64,000 nucleotides of DNA from Amaricoccus macauensis_A (GTDB lineage: Bacteria > Pseudomonadota > Alphaproteobacteria > Rhodobacterales > Rhodobacteraceae), in NCBI RefSeq assembly GCF_049800915.1, contig NZ_JBNAFY010000003.1, forward strand, positions 372,001 to 436,000, read 5' to 3'. Shown in pieces: positions 24,190-32,077 of the stretch; positions within the stretch are counted from its first letter, which is position 1; the number at the start of each line of letters is the position of its first letter. The notes beneath the pieces are model-generated. The model had not been told where the DNA came from, did not search any database, and saw only the letters and a list, made by a program, of their open reading frames with translations. The position numbers and the translations under genes were made by a program.

Positions 24190-24294
24190 TCAGATCGACG
24201 CCCAGTCGTTGAATTGCCAGGTTACGGGCGTCTCGGCCTTGCGGTCGCGCTCTTCCTGTTTCGGCTCCGGATTACGGGGCGATTTACGTGTCAT
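24190..24294 (-). CDS. 34-residue protein with C-terminal WQFNDWASI (paralogue 3)
   Basis: Reads MTRKSPRNPEPKQEERDRKA then ETPVTWQFNDWASI. Ribosome site GGAGTGAAG precedes ATG at 24294. It shares PRNPEPK and W-x-F-x-D-W-A-x-I with paralogue 2. It is convergent with the cold-shock gene (58 bp between stops). Function unknown. Confidence 0.72.
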   Translation of the reverse strand: MTRKSPRNPEPKQEERDRKAETPVTWQFNDWASI

Positions 24295-24608
24295 GTCTTC
24301 ACTCCAGCAGCAGGTAGCTCGAAGGCTCTCCATTCCGTATTAGTATCATATTACGGCCTGAAGGTTTCCGAGGGATTGCGACTTTCCGGTCAATTGTCGG
24401 AGCGAGAAACCACAACACGCAAACCACCGCACTTCGCGAAAAGCCCAAGGGCCCCTGCAAGCGGTTGTAATTGCTAAGACTTCCGGACCCTTCTCCCGGC
24501 TGTCCGCCTAATCCACAAATACCGCCAGTCGTTTACCATTTGGTCAAGAAGTTGCCGATTCATCACAATCGGCAAATCGGCCCTGCGCGGGTCTGATCGC
24601 TTCGGTGT
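24295..24608. other. intergenic region upstream of peptide 3 and downstream of the SDR gene
   Basis: No credible gene. The part nearest 24300-24370 is AT-rich (TATTAGTATCATATT) and probably carries the promoter of peptide 3. A hairpin at 24552-24575 lies near the SDR 3' end. Confidence 0.55.
24552..24575 (-). terminator. perfect 9-bp hairpin downstream of the SDR gene
   Basis: TTGCCGATT-CATCAC-AATCGGCAA is a perfect 9-bp inverted repeat 33 bp beyond the SDR stop codon. On the minus strand it is followed by CTTCTTG, a weak U-tract, so it may be the terminator. Confidence 0.5.
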
Positions 24609-25421
24609 TCAGATCAGCGCGTTTTCCAGAGGATCGATCAGCAACCGCCCACCATCCACGGTCAGCACCTGCCCCGTCGTGAACCGGGAAAGAGGCGAGG
24701 CGAGAAACATGATCGAATCAGCCACTTCACTGAATTCGCCCAGCCGGCCCAACGGCACGACCTCCCGGATCGCATCGGGCAGATCCTCAACCTCCGGGAG
24801 AGATTTGCCAAGCGAGTTGCCGTAGATTCCACCGACCGCGACCGCGTTCACCCTGATCCCATGCACCGAGAGCGGAACCGCAAGGCCGCGGGTGATCTGG
24901 TCGAGAGCGGCACTTGCCACGGAAAAGGCGAAGAGCTGCGGCAGACTGCGCTGTGCGAAGATCGAGCTAAGATTGACGATCGCGCGGTCCGAGGCGTCCT
25001 CGCCCTCCTCCTTGGCCGCTTCGATCATCCGGCGCGCCACGATCTGGCTGAGCCGCAGGTTCGCCACCACGTTTTGCTGAAGAACATCTTCCAATGCAGT
25101 CCCTGCTGGATCGAGCGGATCGCCTGTCACCAGCATCCGTGCGGCGTTCACCAGCACATGGATATTCTCGTTCGCATCAAGCGTAGCGGCCATGAGGTTG
25201 GTCATGGTCAGCTTCTCTCGCAGGTCGCCCGCGAAAGCCGTGGCCGTCCCGTCGTGGCCCTCGCTGTTGAGGCTATCCGCCTCGTGATCCAGCTTGTCCT
25301 CGTCGATATCGGCCATGACGACGGAGGCACCCGCCTTCATGAACTGCCGCGCACAGGCCAGCCCGATACCGTTCGCCGCGCCGGTCACGATCACCGACTT
25401 GCCATTCAGATCATTCGCCAT
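24609..25421 (-). CDS. SDR-family protein lacking the catalytic Tyr/Lys
   Basis: Short-chain dehydrogenase/reductase fold, 270 residues, cytoplasmic. The cofactor motif TGAANGIG is at 13-20 and D39 suggests NAD preference. The active site is altered: after S152/S153 the usual YxxxK reads F166-S-V-A-S170, and the NNAG motif reads VNAA. C-terminal FLASPLSRFTTGQVLTVDGG is normal. The start is clear (MANDLNGKSVIVTGAANGIG). Loss of both catalytic residues suggests a non-catalytic or regulatory role, unless chemistry is supplied otherwise. It is a lone gene; no substrate is implied by context. Confidence 0.85.
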   Translation of the reverse strand: MANDLNGKSVIVTGAANGIGLACARQFMKAGASVVMADIDEDKLDHEADSLNSEGHDGTATAFAGDLREKLTMTNLMAATLDANENIHVLVNAARMLVTGDPLDPAGTALEDVLQQNVVANLRLSQIVARRMIEAAKEEGEDASDRAIVNLSSIFAQRSLPQLFAFSVASAALDQITRGLAVPLSVHGIRVNAVAVGGIYGNSLGKSLPEVEDLPDAIREVVPLGRLGEFSEVADSIMFLASPLSRFTTGQVLTVDGGRLLIDPLENALI

Positions 25422-25508
25422 TTCGCCTCCGATGACAGGCGGGCAAAGGATACCGGCCCGTCATTCCCCCACATGGGAATGCGGCAGGCATCCGCAAGAC
25501 GGCACGGA

Positions 25509-25805
25509 TCAGCCGCAATAGACCTGGGAGATCTTGTCGTCGGTCCCGATGGTAATGTTGAGCCGTGAGGCATCCGGCTCATCCGAGACCGCAGCGCCCG
25601 GGAAGAGGACCCGACGGTTCTCCGGCAGGTTCGCATCGTTCAGGACACTAACCTCCTGCCCCACAAGGTCGGAATACTCCGAGAGACCGCACCCCCCGCT
25701 GGCAGAGGCTGTCTCGTCCAGACCGTCGAGAGGGCCGATGGAGCTCGTGCATCCGGCGGCCCCCGCAATCAACACCAGGACCGCACCCGCGCGCGAAATG
25801 GCCAT
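25509..25805 (-). CDS. lipoprotein, I78-type peptidase inhibitor family
   Basis: 98-residue envelope lipoprotein: signal sequence with lipobox LIAGAAGC (Cys19), then a small domain with LVGQEVSVLND, RRVLFPGAAVSDEPDASRLN and a terminal ISQVYCG. This matches the I78 inhibitor family, in which the RxxxPG loop blocks serine proteases. ATG at 25805 begins the signal peptide. No operon partner is visible (the SDR gene is 87 bp downstream on the same strand). Confidence 0.82.
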   Translation of the reverse strand: MAISRAGAVLVLIAGAAGCTSSIGPLDGLDETASASGGCGLSEYSDLVGQEVSVLNDANLPENRRVLFPGAAVSDEPDASRLNITIGTDDKISQVYCG

Positions 25806-26231
25806 GAGCGTATCTCCATTGTCTCCTGCGGCACACGGGCCGCTTCTCGCGGCTAGAGGACCACGGGTCCGCCGGATTGGCAAGCCTTCCTCAAGCAACC
25901 GCCTTCGAAGGTGTCGCCGCATGGCCTCGGTCCCCCTGCACCGTGTGCAGGCGCCGGATTGCGCGAGACTCGGCCAATTCCGCAAGGGTTTTGCGCGAAG
26001 ATCTGCCGATTGACGATCACGAACGCGAAGTACCGCGCTTGTGCTTGGACAAGCGGCCCCAACCGCGCCATCTAACAGTCAAACGAGAGTTGATTCGAGA
26101 AAATTCATCGGGGTCAACTCGAACTGAACGGGACTATTATCAGTTTCCCCCATCTGTTCGAGTAGTGATCCCGTCTGATCGTAGAAAACCGCAAATACGC
26201 ATATCCGGTTGCGGACAATTGGAGGTTGTTC
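25806..26231. other. intergenic region upstream of the sulfotransferase cassette
   Basis: Divergent promoter region of 426 bp. No gene was found on either strand. The 130 bp before 26232 are relatively AT-rich (GACTATTATCAG, AAATACGCATATCC) and likely carry the cassette promoter. The rest is unremarkable. Confidence 0.5.
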
Positions 26232-26492
26232 ATGTCTAAGATCGTCAAGTGCCTTCCCACCCGCTTCAACGTCACCCTGCTCATGTCAGCATTGGGGCTC
26301 ATCGCACCCGGTATGGCGCAGGCCTATGTCGGCCCCGGCGCCGGCCTGACCGCCATCGGCAGCGTCCTCGCGCTCGTCGCAGCACTCGGCCTCGCGCTTG
26401 TGGGCTTCGTCTGGTACCCGCTCAAACGCCTGCTTCGCCGCAAGAATTCGGCCACGGCAAGCGGTGAAATCACGGCAGGTGAGCCCAAGTGA
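26232..26492 (+). CDS. small membrane protein of a sulfotransferase cassette
   Basis: 86-residue protein with an N-terminal signal-like helix ending in AQA (MSALGLIAPGMAQAY) and a second strong helix, GAGLTAIGSVLALVAALGLA, followed by a basic stretch PLKRLLRRK. The motif YVGPGAG after the first helix is characteristic of this unnamed family. ATG at 26232 has GGAGG upstream. Its stop overlaps the GTG start of the sulfotransferase (GTGA), so the two are translationally coupled. It could anchor or assist the two enzymes; no biochemical role is known to me. Confidence 0.8.
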   Translation: MSKIVKCLPTRFNVTLLMSALGLIAPGMAQAYVGPGAGLTAIGSVLALVAALGLALVGFVWYPLKRLLRRKNSATASGEITAGEPK

Positions 26493-27988
26493 TCCTTGCG
26501 GTACTCTTTGCGAGTTGTCTCGCCTTCCTTCTTGTCCTGAAGGCGTCGAACGTGGTCGCAGTCACCAGTGACGCGGCCCGTACGGCAATTGCGGCCGCGG
26601 ATGCCATGCGCGCGCCGCATCTCTCCGACGACCAGAAAGAGGCTCATGTCCGTCGGGCGGCACTCGGGCTCCTGAGGAGTTTCGCTCGCATCACGCTTAT
26701 CGGGGCCGTGGCCCTTGCCGTGCCCGCCGCCATCGTGTGGATAGGCTCCGCGCTCGGCCTCTACCACCTTTCGGACGCAATCGAACTTGCGACCGGTTGG
26801 CCCTTCATTCTGGGCGTGACCGTCGTGTTTGTCGGCATCTGGGGCATCACGGGCAAGACCGCAGCAAAAAGGGCCCCCAAAGGCCCGATGCCCGGTGTGC
26901 CCTACGGTCGGACCGACCGGATGCTGCACCGTGTCGCCTTTGCCTCCCCCAACCTGCAAAAGAGCCTGGCGGATCTGGAAACACGGCGCTTCCGCGACAA
27001 GATCGACCCGGAATTTGCCAAGGATCCGGTTTTCATCACGTCGCTGCCCCGCGCGGGTACGACCGTCATGCTCGACATTCTTGCGGATCTTCCGGAATTT
27101 GCCTCCGCGACCTACCGCGCCATGCCGTTCACGCTCACACCGCTTCTCTGGGGCAGCCTGACCCGCGGCCTTCAGCGAAAGGCCGAGGACGCCGAGCGTG
27201 CGCACGGTGATGGCCTCAAGGTCGGTTTCGACAGTCCCGAGGCTTTCGAGGAAACGGTCTGGAAGGCGTTCTGGCCGACGCACTACCGGCCCAAGGGCAT
27301 CAAAACCTGGTCGGAAGAGGACCGCGACGGAGATTTCGAGGCGTTTTTCCGCACCTACATGTGCAAGATCGTGGCAGCCAAAGGCGGCGACGCGCATCGC
27401 TACGTCTCGAAGAACAACGCCAATATTGCCCGCCTTCCGCTGATCGAACGGCTCTACCCGGATGCGAAGGTCCTCGTTCCAATCCGGAATCCCTTCGCCC
27501 AGACGGCCTCGCTCATGCGTCAGCATCGTCGGTTCGGCGCACTCCATGCCCAGGACGCCTTCGCGCGCGACTACATGGAAGGCCTCGGGCACTACGAGTT
27601 CGGGAAAGCGTTGCGTCCCATCGAATTCCCCGGCCGGACCATACCGGTCGAGAAGGCCGGCGAACCGGCATTCTGGCTGGAATACTGGATCTCCGCCTAT
27701 CAGCGCGTTCTCGAGACGGCCGGTCCGCGGGTCATCTTCGTCGACCACGACGGACTGTGCCGCGACCCGTCCCGTCACCTTCCGGCACTGGCCGAAGCAC
27801 TCGGTGTCGAGAACCGCGACCGCCTGCTCGGCGCGGCCTCGAAGCTCCGCGCGCAACCCGCCCCGCCGGACCCCGAGGGCCCGCGCGAACTGATCGATCA
27901 CGCGAGGGCGCTTCACGCCGAACTGATCGAACTCTCGCTACGCCCCATCCATGAGAGCACCTCCACCACCACGAGCGCCATCCGATGA
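26489..27988 (+). CDS. membrane-anchored sulfotransferase
   Basis: 499 residues. Three hydrophobic segments lie in the first 120 residues (MILAVLFASCLAFLLVLKAS and two more at about 70-120). The sulfotransferase domain follows, with the 5'-phosphosulfate loop FITSLPRAGTTVMLDIL at about 180-196 and the 3'-phosphate site VLVPIRNPFAQTASLMRQH near 330, so PAPS is the expected donor. The start is GTG overlapping the previous stop, and the stop overlaps the ATG of the next gene. With the arylsulfotransferase-like neighbour it probably sulfates a cell-surface compound; the acceptor is unknown. Confidence 0.87.
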   Translation: MILAVLFASCLAFLLVLKASNVVAVTSDAARTAIAAADAMRAPHLSDDQKEAHVRRAALGLLRSFARITLIGAVALAVPAAIVWIGSALGLYHLSDAIELATGWPFILGVTVVFVGIWGITGKTAAKRAPKGPMPGVPYGRTDRMLHRVAFASPNLQKSLADLETRRFRDKIDPEFAKDPVFITSLPRAGTTVMLDILADLPEFASATYRAMPFTLTPLLWGSLTRGLQRKAEDAERAHGDGLKVGFDSPEAFEETVWKAFWPTHYRPKGIKTWSEEDRDGDFEAFFRTYMCKIVAAKGGDAHRYVSKNNANIARLPLIERLYPDAKVLVPIRNPFAQTASLMRQHRRFGALHAQDAFARDYMEGLGHYEFGKALRPIEFPGRTIPVEKAGEPAFWLEYWISAYQRVLETAGPRVIFVDHDGLCRDPSRHLPALAEALGVENRDRLLGAASKLRAQPAPPDPEGPRELIDHARALHAELIELSLRPIHESTSTTTSAIR

Positions 27989-29259
27989 AAGACCGATTGC
28001 CCGCTATCTCCTTCGTTCTGTCCGCCGTCGTGCTTTCCTCGGTCTACGGCGTGTTCGCCCAGCGCAACGGGTGGTTCCCGGCCGCCCAGATCGCCCAGGC
28101 CGAAGCGACCATCCGGGACGTGCAGGCGAACTGGAAGAACGACCTCGCGCTCGAACCCACTCGTCACCTCGTCGAAGCCTACGAACAGGACCGCCCCGCG
28201 GATGCGACCGGCTTTCAGCTTGTCGACCCCGATGCGATTACACCGGGCTTCACGCTGATCGCTGGCCTCTCGAAAGACCAGGACCGAACCGCGTTCGACG
28301 TGTCCCTCTACGACGAGGAAGGCCAGAGACGTCACGTCTGGCCGGTGGACTACGCTCGGCTCGATCCGGAGGGACTGAAGCCGCTGAATGTCATGCTCCA
28401 TGGGATGGAAGTGTTCGAGGACGGCTCGATCGCCGTGACCTTCGATGCCGGGAACGCCATCGCACGCCTTGATGCCTGCGGAGAACCGATCTGGTCCCGG
28501 AATGGCGGCTATCACCACTCGATCCATCGTGACGAGACCGGCGGCCTCTGGGTCTGGCGCGAGAACACCATCACGCGCCTCAATGAAGAAACCGGTGAGG
28601 AGACCTACGCGCTCAACCTCGAGGACGGGATCATGCGCCGGGACGGCGAAGAAGACGGCGCGATTGCCGTGCGCAGTTTCATTGGCGGAGGGGAGCAGGA
28701 CCTCAGCTACACGGGCGATCCGTTCCACGCCAATGATGTCGAACCGCTCAGCGCCGAGATGGCCGAGGCCTTCCCGGATTTCGAGGCGGGCGACCTGCTC
28801 ATCAGCCTCCGCGAGATCAACCTCGTCGCGGTCGTCGATCCCGAGAGCGGGGCGCTCAGATGGTGGCAGCATGGGCCTTGGCTCAAGCAGCACGACCCGG
28901 ACTTCCAGCCGGACGGGACAATCACGGTCTATGACAACGGGTCAGGCACGGGCACATCGAAAATCCGCCGGATCGACCCGGAAACACGTGAAACCCGAAC
29001 CATCGTTGCCGGCTCGGACAGCTTCCCGTTCTACAGCTGGCAGCGCGGCAAGCATCAGGTTCTGGAAAGCGGCAACCTGCTCGTAACCGAGGCCCAGCAC
29101 GGGCGCGTGTTTGAAGTGACCCCAACGGGCGCCACCGTATGGGAGCGCGACATGATCTGGGATGCCGAGCGCAACCTGATCGTCACCGAGGCGCGCCATG
29201 TCGCCCCGGACTTCTTCGAAGACGGACTGCCGGGCTGCGCAACGAAAAGCGAAAGCTGA
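27985..29259 (+). CDS. arylsulfotransferase (ASST)-like protein
   Basis: 424-residue protein with an N-terminal membrane helix (about 7-25) and a repeat-rich body resembling the beta-propeller of the arylsulfotransferase family. Features include LHGMEVFEDGSIAVTFD, GGYHHSIHRDETGGLWVW, DPFHANDVEPL and a C-terminal GKHQVLESGNLLVTEAQHGRVFEV. Histidines in the HGM, HHSIH, HAND and GKHQ segments are candidates for catalysis. It starts with an ATGA overlap to the sulfotransferase, so the three genes form one operon. PAPS-dependent and PAPS-independent transferases in one operon is unusual. Confidence 0.85.
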   Translation: MKDRLPAISFVLSAVVLSSVYGVFAQRNGWFPAAQIAQAEATIRDVQANWKNDLALEPTRHLVEAYEQDRPADATGFQLVDPDAITPGFTLIAGLSKDQDRTAFDVSLYDEEGQRRHVWPVDYARLDPEGLKPLNVMLHGMEVFEDGSIAVTFDAGNAIARLDACGEPIWSRNGGYHHSIHRDETGGLWVWRENTITRLNEETGEETYALNLEDGIMRRDGEEDGAIAVRSFIGGGEQDLSYTGDPFHANDVEPLSAEMAEAFPDFEAGDLLISLREINLVAVVDPESGALRWWQHGPWLKQHDPDFQPDGTITVYDNGSGTGTSKIRRIDPETRETRTIVAGSDSFPFYSWQRGKHQVLESGNLLVTEAQHGRVFEVTPTGATVWERDMIWDAERNLIVTEARHVAPDFFEDGLPGCATKSES

Positions 29260-29396
29260 TCAGAAAAATGTCCGGCCCTTTGGCCGGACTGCATCTGCCC
29301 CCCGCTCTTTAAGCGGGGCCCCGGATCGGGATCTGCGATCCCGCTCCCACCTGCTCGATAGGAATTCTGCCTATATGAACACCTTGGCGGGCGCGC

Positions 29397-29624
29397 TCAG
29401 TGCACGCTGTGGGGCAACATTTCGTTGCGGCGCGCGAGGATGAATGCCTGCTTGCGGTCCGATACGAGGGCAAGCACCTCGCCCGACTCGGCATGAATGG
29501 CATATACCGTGTCCTGTCCGCCCGTCTGTGCGCGCACTTCATCCGGCAGGTCCGCGGTCTTCACATTCCGCACATAGACGATCTGTTCATCGTCGGATGC
29601 GGAGAAACTCGGGAAATCGGTCAT
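29397..29624 (-). CDS. DUF1150 family protein
   Basis: 75-residue protein with IVYVRNVKTADLPDEVRAQ and VYAIHAESGEVLALVSDRKQAF then ILARRNEMLPHSVH, the DUF1150 pattern. It lies 13 bp downstream of hsp20 on the same strand, the arrangement usual in alphaproteobacteria, and is therefore likely heat-induced together with it. The start at 29624 was chosen from family length. Function unknown. Confidence 0.9.
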   Translation of the reverse strand: MTDFPSFSASDDEQIVYVRNVKTADLPDEVRAQTGGQDTVYAIHAESGEVLALVSDRKQAFILARRNEMLPHSVH

Positions 29625-29637
29625 CTGTCTTCCCTCC

Positions 29638-30057
29638 TCAGCTCCGCCTTCCATTGATCTTGATCGTCTGGACTACGGATTCCGGCTCCGTTCTTTCAAG
29701 ATCGACATGCAGAAGCCCGTTTTCAAGCTCCGCACCTGTCACATCAACGCCATCTGCCAGCACGAAGTTCCGCTGAAACTGGCGCGCGGCGATACCGCGA
29801 TGGAGGAAGATCCGTCCGTCGGCATCATCGCTCTGGCGACCGCGGATCACGAGTTGATTGGCCTCGACAGTGATCGCGAGATCGGCTTCCGAGAAGCCGG
29901 CAACCGCGAGCGTGATGCGGTAGGCAGACGTCGAACGCTGCTCGACATTGTAGGGAGGATAGCCATCGTTACCGGATTTCACGGTTCGCTCGACGAGCCT
30001 GTCGAGATCCTCGAAACCCAGAAGATAGGGATGTGACGCAAAAGTAACCTTGCTCAT
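29638..30057 (-). CDS. Hsp20/alpha-crystallin small heat-shock protein
   Basis: ATP-independent holdase of 139 residues. The alpha-crystallin domain runs from YNVEQRSTSAYRITLAVAGF through IRGRQ to the GVDVTGAELENGLLHVDLER segment, where A-x-x-x-N-G-(I/V)-L is the hallmark. A C-terminal IKI motif provides the oligomer contact. ATG at 30057 begins MSKVTFASHPYLLGFEDLDR, typical of the IbpA class in this family. It is cotranscribed with the DUF1150 gene and divergent from a DUF465 gene, with an RpoH-like promoter upstream. Confidence 0.95.
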   Translation of the reverse strand: MSKVTFASHPYLLGFEDLDRLVERTVKSGNDGYPPYNVEQRSTSAYRITLAVAGFSEADLAITVEANQLVIRGRQSDDADGRIFLHRGIAARQFQRNFVLADGVDVTGAELENGLLHVDLERTEPESVVQTIKINGRRS

Positions 30058-30121
30058 TGTCTTCAAGCCCTTGCATAAGCGACTTTGGATTGGCCCCGGC
30101 ATCGGCGGCCATATCGGTGTC

Positions 30122-30149
30122 ATTTGGGGATTGAGCTTCAAAGTGCAAG
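30122..30149 (-). promoter_or_regulatory. RpoH-type promoter of hsp20
   Basis: Read on the minus strand: -35 CTTGCA (30149-30144), 14-base spacer, -10 CCCCAAAT (30129-30122). This closely matches the heat-shock sigma pattern CTTGAA-N13/15-CCCCATnT and lies 65 bp before the hsp20 ATG. Confidence 0.65.
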
Positions 30150-30226
30150 TGCCGATTGTAGGCAGAGCTTTTCCCGCCCCGGGCAAGGGCGTATGATACC
30201 GGTAGCGAGTTCCCGAGGGCCGAGAC

Positions 30227-30445
30227 ATGAACCAGCCGCAGAAGATGCAACGCGAGGAAGTGCTCCGGATCCGTCTGGAGCTTCTGGAACGCGAGCATAG
30301 GGATCTAGATGAGTCGATTACCGCCCTTGATGCGGAAGGCCGCGCCGATCCCCTCACCGTGCGCCGCCTCAAGAAGCGCAAACTCATACTCAAGGACGAG
30401 ATCCGCCGGATCTCCGACGAGATCACACCGGACATCATCGCCTGA
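30227..30445 (+). CDS. DUF465 / YdcH-like small coiled-coil protein
   Basis: 72-residue, highly charged helical protein (RIRLELLEREHRDLDESITA, VRRLKKRKLILKDEIRRI). The EHRDLDxxI and LKKxKLxLKDEI motifs identify the YdcH/DUF465 family. Ribosome site CGAGGG lies before ATG at 30227. It precedes purE by 80 bp in the same direction. Function unknown. Confidence 0.88.
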   Translation: MNQPQKMQREEVLRIRLELLEREHRDLDESITALDAEGRADPLTVRRLKKRKLILKDEIRRISDEITPDIIA

Positions 30446-30525
30446 TCTCGAACCGCCCCACCCGTTCGTCGCGCCACGCATCGGCGCGCACCCCGTGACA
30501 CAAGCAGACACGCCGGAGGAAATTC

Positions 30526-31008
30526 ATGTCAGACCCGCTCGTCGGTATCGTGATGGGGAGCCAATCCGACTGGGAGACCATGCGCGGCGCAACCGAGATA
30601 CTCGACACCCTCGGCGTACCCCACGAGGTCCGCATCGTTTCGGCCCATCGCACGCCCGACCGCCTTTTCAGTTACGCTGAAACCGCCGCAGACCGCGGTC
30701 TTCGCGTGATCATTGCGGGCGCCGGCGGCGCGGCCCACCTGCCCGGCATGCTGGCGGCCAAGACCCGCGTGCCGGTGCTGGGCGTGCCCGTCCAGTCGAA
30801 GGCCCTCTCGGGCTGGGATTCGCTTCTTTCCATCGTCCAGATGCCCAAGGGCGTGCCGGTGGGCACGCTCGCCATCGGCCCGGCCGGCGCCGCCAATGCA
30901 GGGCTCCTTGCCGCCGCCATGCTCGCGACCACCGACGCCGATCTCGCCACCCGTCTCGAGGCCTGGCGCGCAGCCCAGACCGAGGCCGTCGCGGAGGCTC
31001 CGGCATGA
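30526..31008 (+). CDS. purE: 5-(carboxyamino)imidazole ribonucleotide mutase
   Basis: Converts N5-CAIR to CAIR in purine synthesis. The 160-residue class I PurE has VGIVMGSQSDWETM at the N-terminus, VSAHRTPDRLFSY with the catalytic His, and the C-terminal GVPVGTLAIGPAGAANAGLLA. A strong GGAGGAAATTC site lies before ATG at 30526. The stop overlaps the purK start (ATGA), so the two consecutive enzymes are translationally coupled. Confidence 0.97.
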   Translation: MSDPLVGIVMGSQSDWETMRGATEILDTLGVPHEVRIVSAHRTPDRLFSYAETAADRGLRVIIAGAGGAAHLPGMLAAKTRVPVLGVPVQSKALSGWDSLLSIVQMPKGVPVGTLAIGPAGAANAGLLAAAMLATTDADLATRLEAWRAAQTEAVAEAPA

Positions 31009-32072
31009 GCAAGGCCCCTCTCCCGCCAGGCAGCACCATCGGTATACTCGGTGGCGGACAGCTCGGCCGCATGCTCTCGCTCGCGGCGGCACGGCTCGGT
31101 CTCAAATGCCACATCTACGAGGATGCCGAAGCACCTCCCGCCGCGCAGGTTTCGGACGCCTTCACCCGCGGCGCCTATGACGATCGCGCGCGCCTCGCCG
31201 CCTTTGCCAAGACGGTCGACGTGGTCACCTACGAGTTCGAGAATGTCGATCTCGCAGCCGTCGACATCCTGGAACCGCTGGTTCCCGTGCGTCCCGGCCG
31301 GCGCGCCCTGGAGGTCTCCCAGGACCGTATCGCGGAAAAGGACTTTCTCACCCATATCGGTCTGCGCACCGCCCCCTACGCGCCCGTCGACAACTTCTGC
31401 ACCCTTTCAGAATCGATCGACGAGATCGGCACCCCCGCGATCCTGAAGACCCGCCGCTTCGGCTATGACGGCAAGGGTCAGGCGCGGATCACCGATGCCG
31501 ATAAAGCTGGCGAAGCCTGGGAAACGATGGATGCCAATCCCAGTGTCCTCGAAGGCTTCGTCAATTTCGACCGCGAGATCTCCGTCATCGCCACGCGCGG
31601 GCTCGATGGCTCCGTCGTATGCTTCGATCCGGGCGAGAACGAACATGCGGACGGCATTCTGCGCACCACCCGTGTGCCTGCCGCCATTCCACCCGCACTC
31701 GCGCAGGATGCCGTTCTGCTGGCAGGCCGCATCCTGAACGCGCTGGATTACGTCGGCGTTCTCGGGGTCGAGCTCTTCGTCGCGCCGGACGGACTGGTGG
31801 TCAACGAGATCGCGCCGCGTGTCCACAATTCCGGTCACTGGACCCAGGATGCGTGTCTCATCGATCAGTTCGAGATGCATATCCGCGCAATCTGCGGCTG
31901 GCCTCTGGGCGATGGCAGCCGGCATTCGGACGCGGAAATGACGAACCTGCTCGGGGAGGAAGCCAATCAGGCTATAAGCCTCACCGGCGCAGCGGTCCAC
32001 CTCTACGGCAAGGGCGAAGCGCGTCCGGGCCGCAAGATGGGCCATGTGAACCGGATCACACCGCGGAGCTGA
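31005..32072 (+). CDS. purK: 5-(carboxyamino)imidazole ribonucleotide synthase
   Basis: ATP-dependent carboxylation of AIR to N5-CAIR, supplying PurE. The 355-residue ATP-grasp enzyme begins GSTIGILGGGQLGRMLSLAA. ATP-grasp features are ILKTRRFGYDGKGQARI, VLEGFVNFDREISVIATR and VNEIAPRVHNSGHWTQDAC. It overlaps purE by four bases and is followed five bases later by a Nudix gene, probably on the same transcript. Confidence 0.97.
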   Translation: MSKAPLPPGSTIGILGGGQLGRMLSLAAARLGLKCHIYEDAEAPPAAQVSDAFTRGAYDDRARLAAFAKTVDVVTYEFENVDLAAVDILEPLVPVRPGRRALEVSQDRIAEKDFLTHIGLRTAPYAPVDNFCTLSESIDEIGTPAILKTRRFGYDGKGQARITDADKAGEAWETMDANPSVLEGFVNFDREISVIATRGLDGSVVCFDPGENEHADGILRTTRVPAAIPPALAQDAVLLAGRILNALDYVGVLGVELFVAPDGLVVNEIAPRVHNSGHWTQDACLIDQFEMHIRAICGWPLGDGSRHSDAEMTNLLGEEANQAISLTGAAVHLYGKGEARPGRKMGHVNRITPRS

Positions 32073-32077
32073 GCAGC

